NCBI RefSeq assembly: GCF_025244665.1
Contig: NZ_CP104205.1
Span: forward strand, 1,054,001-1,118,000
Direction: 5' to 3'
Length of the DNA: 64,000 nucleotides
Source: Maribacter litopenaei
GTDB taxonomy: Bacteria; Bacteroidota; Bacteroidia; Flavobacteriales; Flavobacteriaceae
The position numbers were made by a program, and so were the translations under genes. This document shows positions 48,586 to 60,669 of the stretch, in pieces (the stretch's first letter is position 1; each line of letters starts with the position of its first letter). Below the pieces are notes generated by a model. The model did not search any database, was not told where the DNA came from, and worked only from the letters and a program-made list of their open reading frames with translations.

Positions 48586-49277
48586 ATGACAAAGATATTA
48601 AACGTAAGCAATCTAAGGAAAACCTATAAAAGCGGTTCCAAAGATTTAACCGTTTTGGACGGTATTTCCTTTGACATTAATTCAGGAGAAACTTTTTCCA
48701 TTGTATATCTGTCTCGGAAGCGGCAAAACCACTCTTTTAGGATTATGTGCAGGATTGGACCATGTGGATGAGGGAAGTATAGTACTCTGTGGAGTGGAAT
48801 TGAGTAAGTTGAATGAGGACGAATTGGCCTTATTGAGAAATCAAAAAGTCGGTTTTATTTTCCAAGATTTTCAATTACTGCCTACGCTCACTGCTTTGGA
48901 GAACGTAAGTGTTCCATTGGAACTACAAGGAAAGCCTAATGCCCAAAACATAGCCAAGGAATTGTTGGACAAAGTAGGGCTAGGAGATAGGTATGACCAT
49001 TATCCTTCCCAATTATCTCGGCGGGGAGCAGCAACGTGTTGCCTTGGCAAGAGCCTTTTCCACAACCCCGGATATTTTATTCGCTGATGAGCCCACTGGC
49101 AATTTGGACGAGGAGACCGGCGAAAAGGTAATTCAACTTTTGTTCGATCTTAATAAAGAAATGGGAACCACCTTGGTCATCGTTACCCATGATTTGGATT
49201 TGGCCCAATTGACCCGGAAGATTATTAGATTGAAAGGTGGTAAAATCATTTCCAATCAAACCAAAACATTCGCTTGA
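48586..49277 (+). CDS. ABC exporter ATP-binding protein (YbbA-like), two frameshifts
   Basis: About 229 residues, LolD/YbbA type. The Walker A region reads YLSGSGKTT after repair of a +1 at 48713-48717 (CTCGG); the usual first Gly is Tyr here, which may be another sequence error. [20 protein letters not shown] holds the Q-loop, [14 protein letters not shown] the signature (after a +1 repair at 49017-49021), and [17 protein letters not shown] Walker B. The ATG at 48586 fits the family start [17 protein letters not shown]. Its TGA overlaps the TTG start of the permease gene. Confidence 0.9.
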
Positions 49278-51824
49278 ATACTTTAAATACAAACTCAAAA
49301 ACCCCATTTTCATGGTTGCTTAAAATGGCTTGGCGTGATGGCAAAGCCAGTGGTAAGAGACTGTTCCTGTTTATGGGCAGTATAATATTGGGAATTGCCG
49401 CGGTAGTGTCCATACAATCTTTTAGTCAAAACCTTAAAGAGAATATCGGAGGGCAGTCCAAGGCTTTGATGGGAGCCGATTTCCTAATTGATAGTAACGA
49501 ACCCGCAAATGAACGTGTTCTTGAAATAATGGATTCTCTAGGCGGGGCGGGAGCCAAAGAGGTGAAATTTGCTTCTATGGCCGCTTTCGTGAAGAGTGGG
49601 GAAACCAAATTGGTTCAAGTAAGAGGGGTGGAGGGTGATTTCCCGTTTTATGGTGAGTTGGAAACCGAACCCGTAGATGCAGCTTCGACTTATCAAGAGA
49701 AAGGAGGGGCCTTGGTTGATGCCACGGTTATGATTCAGTTCGATTTATCGGTGGGGGATAGTGTTAAGTTGGGTAATACTACTTTCCCAATTATTGGATC
49801 CTTAATTACGGCTCCGGGAAGTACTGGCATTGGTACATCCGTAGCTCCCCCAATAATGGTTCCTTTTGAATTTATGGAGCCTAGTGGGCTTTTGCAAAAG
49901 GGAAGCCGATTGGAATATGCCTATTATTTTAAGTCTCCGAGATGCGGACTTGGAACAGCTTGATGAAGAAGTAGATCCTATGTTGGACGAACAAAATGCC
50001 GATTTGGATACGCATACCTCCACAAGTGACCGACTGGGACGCAGATACGACAATGTGGGCAGATTTTTAAATCCGGTAGCTTTTATTGCCCTGCTACTTG
50101 GATGTGTTGGTATCGCAAGTTCCGTACACATTTATATTAAGGAAAAATTACGGGCGGTGGCCGTCCTTAAATGTTTAGGGGCCACAAGAAAACAAACTTT
50201 TTTAATTTACCTTTTACAAATTGCCGGAATGGGATTGTTGGGTGGATTCGTTGGTACGATTATCGGACTATTATTGCAACAGACATTTCCTTTAATATTA
50301 CAGGAATTTTTACCATTTGAAGTGGAAATATCAACTTCGTATGCTGCGATTGCCGTAGGGTTGATTTTGGGGATTCTAATGTCAGTTTTGTTTGCTCTTT
50401 CTCCGTTACTAAATACTTGGTTCGTATCTCCTTTGCAAGTGTTGAGAGTGCAGGAGAATGTGGGGGTAAAATCCAGAAAGGCCCGGATTTGGGTAGTTTT
50501 GGCCATTGTACTCTTTGTCTTTTTATTCGCTTTATGGCTCTTGAACAATTTAAAATATGCGTTGAGTTTTGTTGTTGGAATTATAATTACTTTTTCTATC
50601 CTAGCGGGTATTTCCATATTGTTTATGGGATTGGTTAAGCGATATTTTCCAAAATCTTGGAGTTTTACCTCAAGGCAGAGTCTTTTAAACTTGTTCCGAC
50701 CGAATAACCAAACCGCTGTTTTGATACTGGCTATTGGAATTGGCACTTTTTTAATCAGTACCCTATATTTTACCAAAGATTTTTTGTTGGCAAAAGCAGT
50801 AGTAGAAGCTAATGAAGAAAGCCCCAACATCATCATGTTCGATGTTCAAACAGGTCAGAAGCAAGATATTATAAATACTGTTTCTCCTAAAGGATTGCCC
50901 ATTTTGGACAACATTCCTATCGTTACCATGCGTATGGAACGGATTAAGGATCGTAGTGTCAATGAAATTCGTTTGGATACCACTACAAGTATCAATAAAT
51001 GGATACTTAACCATGAGTTTAGGGTAACGTATAGGGATTCCCTCATTGGTTCCGAAAAGTTGGTTTCAGGACAGTTTACTACAGAGGTGCCAAAAAATGG
51101 ACCGGTTCCCATGTCTTTGGCGGACAATGTGGCCAGGGACGCACAGGTAGTGGTAGGCGACACCCTACTATTTAACGTGCAGGGGATGCTTATGGAGACA
51201 GTTGTTGCCAGTATCCGCGAGGTTGACTGGGGTAGGATGCAACTTAATTTTTCAATAGTCTTCCCAACAGGAATTCTTGAAAATGCACCACAATTCCATG
51301 TTCTCACAACCAATGTGCCGGACAAATCCACATCGGCCAATTTACAGCGTGAATTGGTACAGAAATTCCCCAATGTTTCCATTTTGGATTTGAGACAGGT
51401 TCTTACCCTTATAGAAAGTATTTTGGACAAAATATCCTGGGTGGTAAGTTTTATGGCCTTCTTCAGTATCCTAACAGGTATTATTGTGTTGATTGGCTCT
51501 GTGCGTAACAGTAAATACCAGCGTATTAGAGAGAGTGTTCTTTTGAGGACCATTGGTGCGAAAAGCAACCAAATTCTTAAAATTACGGCCTTGGAATATT
51601 TATATTTGGGAATATTAGGTAGCGGTATCGGTGTGCTGTTATCCCTTCTTGGTAGTCAGTTATTGGCGTACTTTATTTTTGAAACTCCTTTTGTGCCTTC
51701 TTGGATACCATTTCCGGTAGTATTGCCCGGCATTACGCTTTTAGTTTTGATAATAGGTCTTTTCAATAATCTTTCGGTTTTAAAAAGTCCGCCTCTTCAG
51801 GTACTTAGAAGAGAAAATAGCTAG
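49274..51824 (+). CDS. ABC transporter permease of the FtsX/MacB group (YbbP-like), frameshifted
   Basis: About 849 residues with ten or so membrane helices in two FtsX domains and a large periplasmic part. The first domain has AWRDGKASGKRLFLFMGSIILGIAAVVSIQSF. The FtsX core AFIALLLGCVGIASSVHIYIKEK is followed by AVLKCLGATRKQTFLIYLLQ, and its second copy by VLIGSVRNSKYQRIRESVLLRTIGAK. The break at 49937-49941 (CCGAG) carries one extra base; repair gives KSPDADLEQLDEE. Together with the upstream ATPase it forms a probable lipid or peptide exporter. TTG start overlaps the ATPase stop. Confidence 0.9.
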
Positions 51825-51884
51825 AAATCATTTATTTCTTGAATTAAGAAATACTTTATTAGCATTAAAATAGTCGTCTAAGGA

Positions 51885-52010
51885 CCATTTTCATCGGTAA
51901 TGTGATTTTATCTTTTATTACGTTTACCGAGCTTTTTGTGCACTTAATCCAACAAAATTTCAATGACCGAAAAACAGTGTATTTCAGCGAGGTATAAGGA
52001 TATCAATGTA
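51885..52010 (+). promoter_or_regulatory. Leader region of copy C with CATCGGTAA-type motifs
   Basis: The 223-base gap before the copy C gene contains CATCGGTAA at 51892, a reverse-oriented TTTACCGAG near 51923 and TTTCAATGACCGA near 51958. They resemble the motifs upstream of copies A and B, though the spacing is less regular. No gene is seen in the gap. Confidence 0.4.
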
Positions 52011-52047
52011 CTAGCCGAGTTAGCTTTATATAACCCAAATCGATGTT

Positions 52048-52305
52048 ATGAAAGCTATTTTAACCTTATCCTTAGTTCTTTTTTTCGGAGGAATTTCTTT
52101 GGCACAAGACGCTAAAGTCAATCAAAAAGTAGATGCGGTACAAGCTGATGTTCTTTTGATTGAAAACAATTTCGAAACTGAAAATGTAACAATCTTTGGT
52201 GAGGGTAAACAAACTGGAATTGCAAGATTATATCGCTACAAGAATTCCAGGGTTAAAAGTGCTTTGTTTTTTACTACTAAAAAGGATAAGCCTAAATTGG
52301 CATAA
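52048..52305 (+). CDS. Small secreted peptide-family protein, copy C
   Basis: An 85-residue member with Sec signal LTLSLVLFFGGISLAQ. The mature part carries the best-conserved C-terminal motif, IARLYRYKNSRVKSALFF, and ends KPKLA. The stretch of 18 residues around Lys-Asn-Ser-Arg matches copies A and D almost exactly while the N-terminal mature half is unrelated. It is followed 58 bases later by a 39-residue ORF with a membrane helix. Function unknown. Confidence 0.84.
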   Translation: MKAILTLSLVLFFGGISLAQDAKVNQKVDAVQADVLLIENNFETENVTIFGEGKQTGIARLYRYKNSRVKSALFFTTKKDKPKLA

Positions 52306-52363
52306 AATTTGACCTACTTAATAAACTGTACTTTTTTGTACCATATACTTAAAACACAATGCT

Positions 52364-52483
52364 ATGTTAGTATCTATTACACTTATTGCGGGATTATTGA
52401 TCGCTTCTTATTTGATAATCTTCCCAAAATCAAAAGGAACTTTAAAGCCGATTAAAATACCTGTAGACCGAAATAAAAGATAG
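52364..52483 (+). CDS. Tiny single-helix membrane protein
   Basis: A 39-residue ORF: one hydrophobic helix (VSITLIAGLLIASYLIIF) followed by a basic tail ending PVDRNKR. A promoter-like TTTTTTGTACCATATACTTA precedes it. It is directly downstream of the copy C secreted peptide gene. Such a short frame could be chance, but start, length and strong hydrophobic segment favour a real gene. Confidence 0.5.
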   Translation: MLVSITLIAGLLIASYLIIFPKSKGTLKPIKIPVDRNKR

Positions 52484-52525
52484 GAAAGCGGTTTAAGACC
52501 TCTTTAATATATTTCATATTCATCC

Positions 52526-54112
52526 TTACTGCTTTATTCCGGGTTGCTTTATGGTATAATTGTTTTTGGCCTTGGCTTCATCGACTTGGCGCTTAACATC
52601 GGCCAATAAAGCTTTTGAATCATAAATAATACCATCTTTGATGGTATATTTTACCCCACCAACACGGACTACTTCATTGTCTTCTGTAAGCTTTATGGCA
52701 CCTGTTCCGTATAGTACTTTTAGATTTTTAAGTGGATTTTCGGCAACGACCGCGAAGTCGGCCAATTTCCCGATGGCCACACTACCAATTTTGTCGTCCA
52801 TGCCAAGAGCTTCGGCGCCGTTCAAGGTGGCGGATCTAATAATTTCCAATGGATGGAATCCCGCCTCTCGTAACAATTCCAACTCTCGTATATACGCAAA
52901 ACCATATAGTTGAAATATGAAACCGGAATCTGATCCGGTAGTTACCCGTCCACCTCTATTTTTGTATTCATTTACAAAGGTCATCCATAGTTTATAGTTT
53001 TTCTTCCATGCGACTTCCTGTTCCGTTCCCCAATCGTGCCAATAAGAGCCATGTGATATTTTACTTGGCTGATAGAATTCCCATAATGAGGGTAGGGTAT
53101 AGTCCTCATGCCACTCTGCACGTCTAGCCCTTTGCAAATCCCTACTGGCCTCATAAATGTTGAATGTAGGGTCTAAGGTAAAGTCCAGTTCCAACAACTC
53201 GTTCATTACGTTGTTCCAATGCTCGGAATGCGGTGCTGCCGCCTGTGACCGAGAGATTGCCTGCATTTTCAAAGCGATGCTGTTCGTTTTGATAGTTATA
53301 GTCCAACGGATAATCCTGTACTGTTCTATCATCGAATAGGGCCTCCGGAAGACCGTACCAATGTTCCATGGAGGTAAGCCCGGCACGCGCCGAGTGCAAT
53401 ACGTTCCACCTTGCTACGCTCAATTGAGCATGATGGCAAGCGGAGCCCAGCCCCAATTTTTTATTCTCATCTAAAGCAGCGGCCATAATTTCAGGTTCCG
53501 CACCAAAAAACTTTATACCATCCGCCCCTTTTTTCGCATTGGCACGTACCCATTCCCTCGCTTGTTCTCGGTGTTGTAATAGGTATGTCATTGAGAGGAT
53601 TGAAGGACTTACTTGTTTGTCCGAATCCCGTGTAGGCCATAATACGAGGTGCAATAATTTCATTCTTTTCACTTTTTTCTTTAGATCCATGGTGTAGTCA
53701 ACGCCCCTACCGCTAGGTTCGCGCACCGTAGTGATGCCATGGGCCATCCAAAGTTTGAATACATAATCGGGTTCCGCACCTTGGGCTTTGCCTCCAATAT
53801 GGCCGTGCATATCGATTAGACCGGGCATAAGGTACATTCCCGTACAATCTAATTCCTTGCCACCGGATTTTAATTGCGGCCTATCAGAATCCTTTATTTT
53901 AACCCCAGGATAGCCGACCACTTGTATATTCTTTATTATGTTATTTTCTACCACAATATCAATAGGTCCTGTGGGGGTGCACCATTTCCATTGATTAACA
54001 TGACTCCTCTAATAATCAATTGGGGATATGAATCATCACCTTCCAAAGATTGAGAAAATGAATTGTTAAAGGAAAAAACTAGTAGAATAATCGGGAGAAA
54101 TAACTTTTTCAT
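52526..54112 (-). CDS. Secreted amidohydrolase (imidazolonepropionase-like), four frameshifts
   Basis: About 528 residues with a Sec signal (FLPIILLVFSFNNSFSQ). GKELDCTGMYLMPGLIDMHGHIGG gives the HxH metal site, SACHHAQLSVARWNVLHSARAG and TSMEHWYG the later His residues, and GSVAIGKLADFAVVAENPLKNLK the C-terminal strand. Breaks: homopolymer losses near 53971-53980 and 53671-53680, extra bases at 53567-53571 and 53249-53253 (CTCGG/CCGAG). The net change is zero, and the repaired stretch reads IMAYTGFGQTSKSFNPLNDI then TTPEQAREWV. Substrate unknown. The ATG at 54112 was chosen because the signal peptide only appears there. Confidence 0.85.
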
Positions 54113-54241
54113 CTGGTTTAGGTTGGTGAAAGCTTAAAATCTTAAATGACTTTCTAAATATAGGAAATAACAAGGTAAACCAAGTAGGGAGATAAATAGA
54201 TTAAAGTGGAATTGTGAAGTAGTTAATCGGGAGGGATAAAA

Positions 54242-55457
54242 TTAAGCAACTGGCGATAATTGCTGTTTGATTTCTTGGAACTTGATAATATAATTGGTTC
54301 CTTTTTTACTGGTATCTTTTTGAATGGAACCCTTAAGTTGTCCTGGTAAGGTTATGAATCAATTTAAGGCCTAAGGACTTTGAGTTTTTGTGATTAATGG
54401 TATCGGGAAAACCTATTCCATTATCACCTATGTTCAATACATAATGCTTGTCAATCTCCTTTTTTAAAGCAATGTAAATCTCCCCTTCCTGATCATCGGC
54501 AAACCCATACTTTAATGCGTTGGTTACTGCTTCATTGATCAAAAGCCCCAAAGGTATTGCGGTATCGATTCCCAATTTGATTTACGGAATATCGATTTTT
54601 AGATGAACTTTACTATCTAGACCTTTTATAGACCGAATCAAATACTCACTGAGTTCCTGGACATAGGATCGGTATTCGATTTGACTAATGTCTTTACGCA
54701 TGTACAACATTTCATGCACCATGGCCATGGAGATTACCCGGTTTTGAGTACTTTTTAGAAGATTCTTCATTTTGTTTTCTTGAACACTTCTACTCCGGAG
54801 GCTTAAAAGACTTGAGACCGTTTGAAGATTGTTCTTTACCCTATGATGGACTTCTTTTAAAAGCATTTCTTTTTCGTGCATTTGGCGCGTTAATGCCTTT
54901 TTGGATTTGTAAAGGGCATTATGGGATTTTAATAGGTCTTTACCAAAGATACTGCCAAGCAAATAGAGAGAGAAGGATACCGATAAAAGGCTAAAAATGT
55001 TTCTCGGATTCCATGGGAACAAGGTTCTCCGTAAAACTTAACTCGGAAAACTTTGAGAAAATACGAACAAAATGATGGCAAAGGTAAAATACAGGTAGAC
55101 CCTTCCATGTTTATGTGTATTCACATAACCTGCAAAGACCACCAATGCCAACATGAAAATAAAGGAACTATTGATTCCGCCACTATATAATGTCACCAAC
55201 AAAGCACTAATAAGTGCCAATAAGGACGAAACATGGTATGTAAGGCTTATATTTTTAGTGGTTTTATATAGAAAGGTATTGATAAGATTGGCCACACCAT
55301 AAAGAATAAGCACATGGGGAATTACCCTTGTAATGTCCAATAAAACAAGGCACGCAACCCCCATAGCAATCGCTAGTATGCTGGTAATGTAATTAACCTT
55401 TAATACTAGTTTTATTTTTTCCCTTATGTATTCTTGCTCTATATGAGAATCCGGCAT
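54242..55457 (-). CDS. Membrane histidine kinase (HisKA_2 type), heavily broken
   Basis: About 404 residues. Six hydrophobic helices fill the first half (ITSILAIAMGVACLVLL, SSFIFMLALVVFAGYV). The kinase core follows: MLLKEVHHRVKNNLQTVSSLL (HisKA_2 phospho-acceptor), LLINEAVTNALKYGF (N-box) and GDNGIGFPDTINHK (G1). Breaks: -1 at 55042-55046 and +1 at 55003-55007 (CTCGG), a TAA at 54582-54584 where CCGGAA would give IPEIKLGID, and +1 at 54342-54346 (CCTGG). Repair extends the tail to QEIKQQLSPVA. No response regulator lies adjacent, so its partner is elsewhere. Confidence 0.85.
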
Positions 55458-55566
55458 AATATCAATATTAGATATTTGTTCTTCAATGTTTCCACTGTAA
55501 ATCTAATTATGTTTTTAACATAATACTAAGATTTTTTGTTTTCTCCTAGTAATTCAATTCAGCTCC

Positions 55567-56961
55567 CTAAGCTCTCTTTACTAATGGTTTTAAATCGGTT
55601 AATTCTGATATTTTCATGGGTTTCCCGGACTGGATACTTTTTCTTGCGGCGATTCCAATTAAAATGGCCATGGCCCCATCCCTAACACCAGCCATTCTAC
55701 CATAGGGATCTGGTACTTCAGGATGTAGAAATATTTTATCTTGTAAACGCTTGTCCCCACCTCCATGGCCACTTTTCTCCATATCTACATAAACTGTTTC
55801 AAACTCTTTCCAAAGTTTATGAACTACTATGGGTTTAAAGGAAGTATTTGCTTCACTATTTTGTGTCATTTCACTAGCGTGTTTTTCCGCTTCGTTAGTT
55901 GTGGTTTTTTCAAAATAGGGAATATCCATCCACGCATCTATCCTTCCTTTTGTGCCATTAAATGAGACCCTCCATCCTTCAAATGGGGAATAGGTCGTTA
56001 ATGAGTAATTCAGAATTGTATTGTCTGTATATTTCACTTGAGCGGACATCTTATCGTAAATATTGATGTCTTCCCTAAAAAGACAGTTGTCACGTATGTA
56101 TCCGTCTTCGTGCTCATGATCAACATACAGTTTTTTGGCAAATTCATCCTTATGGATGTCCCAATAAAAATCACACACATTTTTATGGTCACAAGATCTG
56201 CAATTATCTCCCCTATAAGGGCCATTTTTTCCATAAAACTCTAAATCCCCATAGGCAAAAACTTCATTGGGTTCAGAATTGATCCACCAGTTGAGTAAAT
56301 CAAAATGATGGGTAGCCTTATGTACCCAAAGAGAACCGCTACTTTCCATTTCACCATGCCATCTTCTGAAATAGGAAGCGCCATGATAGGTGTTCAGATA
56401 CCAATTAAAATCTACGGAGACTAAATCTCCGATAGCTTTTTTGGAGAGCAATTCCTTTATTTTTGTATCATAGGGTTTCCATCTGTAATTAAATCCTACG
56501 ATTAGATTTTTGCTAGATACTCTTTCGGCGTCCAATATTTGCTGACATTTTACTTCATCAATTGTCATTGGTTTTTCTGTTAAAACATCGCAACCCATTT
56601 CCGGACCCTTTATGATAAATTCATGATGGGTAGAATCCTTTGTGGTTACGATTATTAAATCCGGTTCGGAAGTAGTAACCATTTCTTTGAAGGAAGTAAA
56701 AGTAGGACAGCTAACTCCTATATATTGTTTGCCGTATTCCAATCGGCTTGGGTTGATATCACTAAGGCCTACAAATTCTAAAATTTCAGAGTATTCGTCT
56801 ACTAGACGTTTTCCCCAAAACGTAATACCACGAATTCCAGTACCTACGAGGGCTACCTTTAGTTTCTTTTCTTTGTCAAAAGAAAAGGCTTTTATGGGAA
56901 TGGCACTGCTTGCGGCGAGCATACTTATGGAGAAAATAAATTCTCTTCCGGAATTTTTCAT
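55567..56961 (-). CDS. Gfo/Idh/MocA oxidoreductase, exported
   Basis: A 464-residue oxidoreductase. The N-terminal signal-like segment (FIFSISMLAASSAIPIKAF) precedes LKVALVGTGIRGITFWGKRLV, the dinucleotide-binding loop. CDVLTEKPMTIDEVKC supplies EKP, then HKATHHFDLLNWWINSEP the second-domain His region. CRSCDHKNVCDFYW is a Cys cluster not typical of small family members; a metal role is possible. The frame is intact, and the gene is preceded by a 147-base gap to secA. Substrate is probably a sugar or its glycoside. Confidence 0.9.
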   Translation of the reverse strand: MKNSGREFIFSISMLAASSAIPIKAFSFDKEKKLKVALVGTGIRGITFWGKRLVDEYSEILEFVGLSDINPSRLEYGKQYIGVSCPTFTSFKEMVTTSEPDLIIVTTKDSTHHEFIIKGPEMGCDVLTEKPMTIDEVKCQQILDAERVSSKNLIVGFNYRWKPYDTKIKELLSKKAIGDLVSVDFNWYLNTYHGASYFRRWHGEMESSGSLWVHKATHHFDLLNWWINSEPNEVFAYGDLEFYGKNGPYRGDNCRSCDHKNVCDFYWDIHKDEFAKKLYVDHEHEDGYIRDNCLFREDINIYDKMSAQVKYTDNTILNYSLTTYSPFEGWRVSFNGTKGRIDAWMDIPYFEKTTTNEAEKHASEMTQNSEANTSFKPIVVHKLWKEFETVYVDMEKSGHGGGDKRLQDKIFLHPEVPDPYGRMAGVRDGAMAILIGIAARKSIQSGKPMKISELTDLKPLVKRA

Positions 56962-57063
56962 AATGAGTATTTAACTATCCTTTTAAAGATATTTAAAATT
57001 TACAATGTGCTGGGGATTATGGCTTTACTTTTTTATTAGGAAGAGAAGTAGGTTACATGAAAT

Positions 57064-57095
57064 AAAAAAGACGCTACATTGAGCGCCTTTTTTAT
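57064..57095 (-). terminator. Terminator after secA
   Basis: A stem GGCGCT / AGCGTC with G-U pairing and a CAATGT loop is followed by a T run on the minus strand, 14 bases after the secA stop. The opposite strand also ends in a T run, so it may serve both directions. Confidence 0.85.
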
Positions 57096-57108
57096 AGATT
57101 TAAAAATG

Positions 57109-60100
57109 TTAGTCCTGTATTAGAACCCAATCCCCTTTGGAAATTAAAGGCTCCGCTTGTTTATATTTAAGAGTTTTACTTTCTCCGGACATTACATTTT
57201 TAATGGTGACCTTTTCATTTCTGCCTATTTTGGGTTGCTCCCTTACAATAGTCTCGGTTACGGCAGGACGCTGACGCTGTGTCTGTCCGGCAGCCCTGTT
57301 CCGGGCGGCCAGTTCGTCGCTATTGGGTATTTCCTCTTTGGAAGTTTGTATGTTTTCTTTTTTTCGGGGTACGTTTCTGGCCTCTCGGATGTCATTTGGA
57401 TTACCCGATGGCAATTCACCCTTAAATAAGAAGGATACGATTTCCTTGTTTACCTTTTCGATCATTGCCTTGAAAAGCTCAAATGCTTCGAACTTGTAAA
57501 TCAATAAAGGATCTTTCTGTTCGTGAACTGCCAATTGAACGGATTGTTTTAATTCATCCATTTTTCGTAGATGCGTTTTCCAAGAGTCATCAATTATGGC
57601 TAAGGAGATATTCTTTTCAAAATCCGTCACCAATTGCTTACCATCACTTTCATAGGCTTCTTGTAGGTTGGTAACGACATTTAAGGTTTTAACTCCGTCC
57701 GTGAATGGAACAACGATACGTTCAAAATTGTTTGCGTTGTCCTCATATACTTTTTTAATTACTGGAAGTGCGGTAGCGGCATTCCGTTCCATTTTTTCCT
57801 TGTAATGGTCATAACCTGCCTTATAAACCCTGCCAGTAATTTCCTGGGCACTTAGCTTACCAAATTCTTCCTCGCTTACCGGTGATGTCATGGAGAAATA
57901 TTTGATTAGCTCGAACTCAAAGTTTTTATAATCGTTGGCAGCCTTATTGCCCTCTACGATAACCTCACAGGTATCATATACCATATTGGCAATATCCACC
58001 TTAAGACGTTCTCCTTGAAGGGCGTGGCGCCTTCTTTTATAGACAACCTCACGTTGCGCATTCATTACGTCATCATATTCCAACAAACGCTTACGAACGC
58101 CAAAGTTATTTTCCTCAACTTTTTCACGGGCCCTCTCAATGGATTTGGTCATCATACTATGCTGAATGACCTCACCTTCTTCCAATCCCATTTTGTCCAT
58201 CATCTTTGCAACTCTATCCGAACCGAAAAGTCGCATTAAGTTATCTTCAAGGGACACATAGAATTGTGAGCTTCCTGGGTCTCCTTGACGACCGGAGCGT
58301 CCTCTTAACTGTCTGTCGACTCGTCTAGAATCATGTCTCTCGGTGCCGATGATGGCCAATCCACCTGCTTTTTTAACATCCGGGGTCAGTTTAATATCCG
58401 TACCACGACCTGCCATATTGGTGGCAATGGTAACCACTCCAGGATTACCGGCATCGGCAACAACATCCGCTTCTTTTTTATGCAATTTAGCGTTCAACAC
58501 GTTATGTGGAACCTTGCGTACACTCAATAATTTTGATAGTAACTCTGAAATTTCAACCGAGGTCGTACCAATTAGCACCGGTCTGCCAGCCTGACTTAAT
58601 TTGGTTACTTCGTCTATGATGGCATTATATTTTTCCCGTTTGGTCTTGTAAATCAAGTCATTTCTATCGTCTCTAGCTATTGGTCTATTTGTGGGAATTT
58701 CAACAACATCCAATTTGTAGATTTCCCAAAACTCGCCTGCTTCCGTAATGGCGGTACCCGTCATACCGGCCAATTTGCTGTACATTCTAAAATAGTTCTG
58801 TAACGTAACGGTGGCAAAGGTTTGTGTCAACGCTTCAATTTTTACGTTTTCCTTTGCTTCAATAGCTTGATGTAGACCATCTGAATATCTGCGGCCATCC
58901 ATTATACGACCAGTCTGTTCATCTACAATCATCACCTTATTGTCAATTACCACATATTCCACATCCTTTTCGAACAAGGTATATGCCTTTAATAATTGGC
59001 TCATGGTATGTATCCGCTCACTTTTTACCGTAAAATCCTTAAAAAGTTCTTCCTTTAGTTCCGCTTCCTCCTCAATTTCCGGATTCTGTTGCTCTATTTT
59101 GGCTATTTCTGCTCCAATGTCAGGCATCACAAAGAAATCCCTATTTTGCTCCCCTGAAATATAGTTGACCCCTTTATCAGTAAGCTCTATCTCGGTTGTT
59201 TTTTTCATCAATCACGAAAAGTAAATCCTCATCTACTTTTGGCATTTCGCGATTGTTGTCCTGCATGTAAAAATTCTCCGTTTTTTGAAGCAATTGTTTT
59301 ACGCCTTCCTCACTCAAGAATTTGATAAATGCCTTATTTTTTGGAAGTCCCCTGTATACACGCAATAAAAGGAATCCACCTTCTTTGGAGTTGCCTTCTG
59401 CAATTAGTTTTTTGGCTTCGGCCAATACTCCGGTCAAATGCTGTCTTTGCTTTTGTACTATCTCGCTTACCTTAGGTTTAAGTTCGTTGAACTCATGCCT
59501 GTCACCCTCAGGAACGGATCTAGAAATAATCAACGGGGTACGAGCGTCATCCACCAATACTGAATCCACCTCATCCACGATGGCATAATTGTGCGGACGT
59601 TGAACCAAATCTTTGGGTGTATGGGCCATATTATCCCTAAGGTAATCAAAACCGAATTCGTTGTTGGTTCCATAGGTAATATCGGCATTATAAGCGGCCC
59701 TTCTACCATCTGAATTTGGTCTGTGGTGGTCTATACAATCTACTGATAGGCCATGGAATTCAAAAATTGGAGCCATCCACGCACTATCCCTTTTGGCAAG
59801 ATAATCGTTTACGGTTACCAAATGTGCACCATTGCCTGTAAGGGCGTTCAGATATAAAGGTAGGGTAGCTACCAAGGTTTTACCTTCACCTGTTTGCATT
59901 TCCGCAATTTTACCCTGGTGCAGTGCAATACCTCCAATTAACTGGACATCGTAGTGCACCATATCCCAGGTAACCTGCTTCCCAGCAGCATCCCAAGAGT
60001 TTTTCCAAACGGCGTTGTCTCCTTCTAGCGATACGTAGTCCTTTTCGCCCGATAGTTTCCGGTCATTTTCCGTCGCTGCTACCGTCAAGGTTTCATTGGC

Positions 60101-60472
60101 CGCAAATCTTTTTGCGGTCTCCTTGACCACGGCAAATGCCTCCGGTAATATTTTGTTCAACGTTTCTTCGGATAGCTTATAGGCTTCTTCCTTTAATTTG
60201 TCTATTTCGGTGTAGATATCCTCATTTTTGTCGATATCATTGGATTCCTGTACTTCCATTTCAAGTTCAGTAATTTTATCGGTAATATCCTTGTAGGAAT
60301 CTTTTATGGTCTGTTTAAAATATAACGTCTTGTTCCTTAGTTCATCATGGCTTAATTTCTCAAATTCGCTCTCAAAGGATTTTATTTGGTCAACTAAAGG
60401 CTGAAGTTCCTTAACATCTTTCTTGGACTTATCACCAACAAAGGCCTTCAGTATAGAATTTATGATACTCAT
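57109..60472 (-). CDS. secA: Protein translocase ATPase SecA, frameshifted
   Basis: The motor of the Sec pathway, about 1,120 residues, the large size seen in Bacteroidota. [20 protein letters not shown] is Walker [22 protein letters not shown] Walker B (DEVD), then the preprotein-binding domain. [30 protein letters not shown] and [34 protein letters not shown] form the second helicase domain. The C-terminus lacks the zinc-binding Cys tail. The break at 59191-59195 (CTCGG on +) has one extra base; restoring CCGG gives [17 protein letters not shown], the conserved junction. Followed by a DUF2795 gene upstream on the same strand. Confidence 0.95.
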
Positions 60473-60616
60473 AATATGTGTTTGTAATTTGATTTGAAAA
60501 CAATGCCCACAGGGTTGCTAGCTATTAGCGAAATTTTATTCCACATTGAACTTGTTCAAAAGCTGTTCCAGTATGGAAATGAAGCTTGTTTTCTTTTTTA
60601 GACTGCCAAAATTACA

Positions 60617-60646
60617 TAAAAAAAAAGCCTCCAAGGAGACTTTTAA
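60617..60646 (-). terminator. Terminator after the DUF2795 gene
   Basis: Inverted repeat AAAGTCTCC / GGAGGCTTT with a tight loop, followed on the minus strand by nine or more T residues. It separates the DUF2795 gene from secA, which therefore needs its own promoter in the 196-base gap. Confidence 0.9.
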
Positions 60647-60669
60647 GTAGTTATTGTGATATGGAAATA

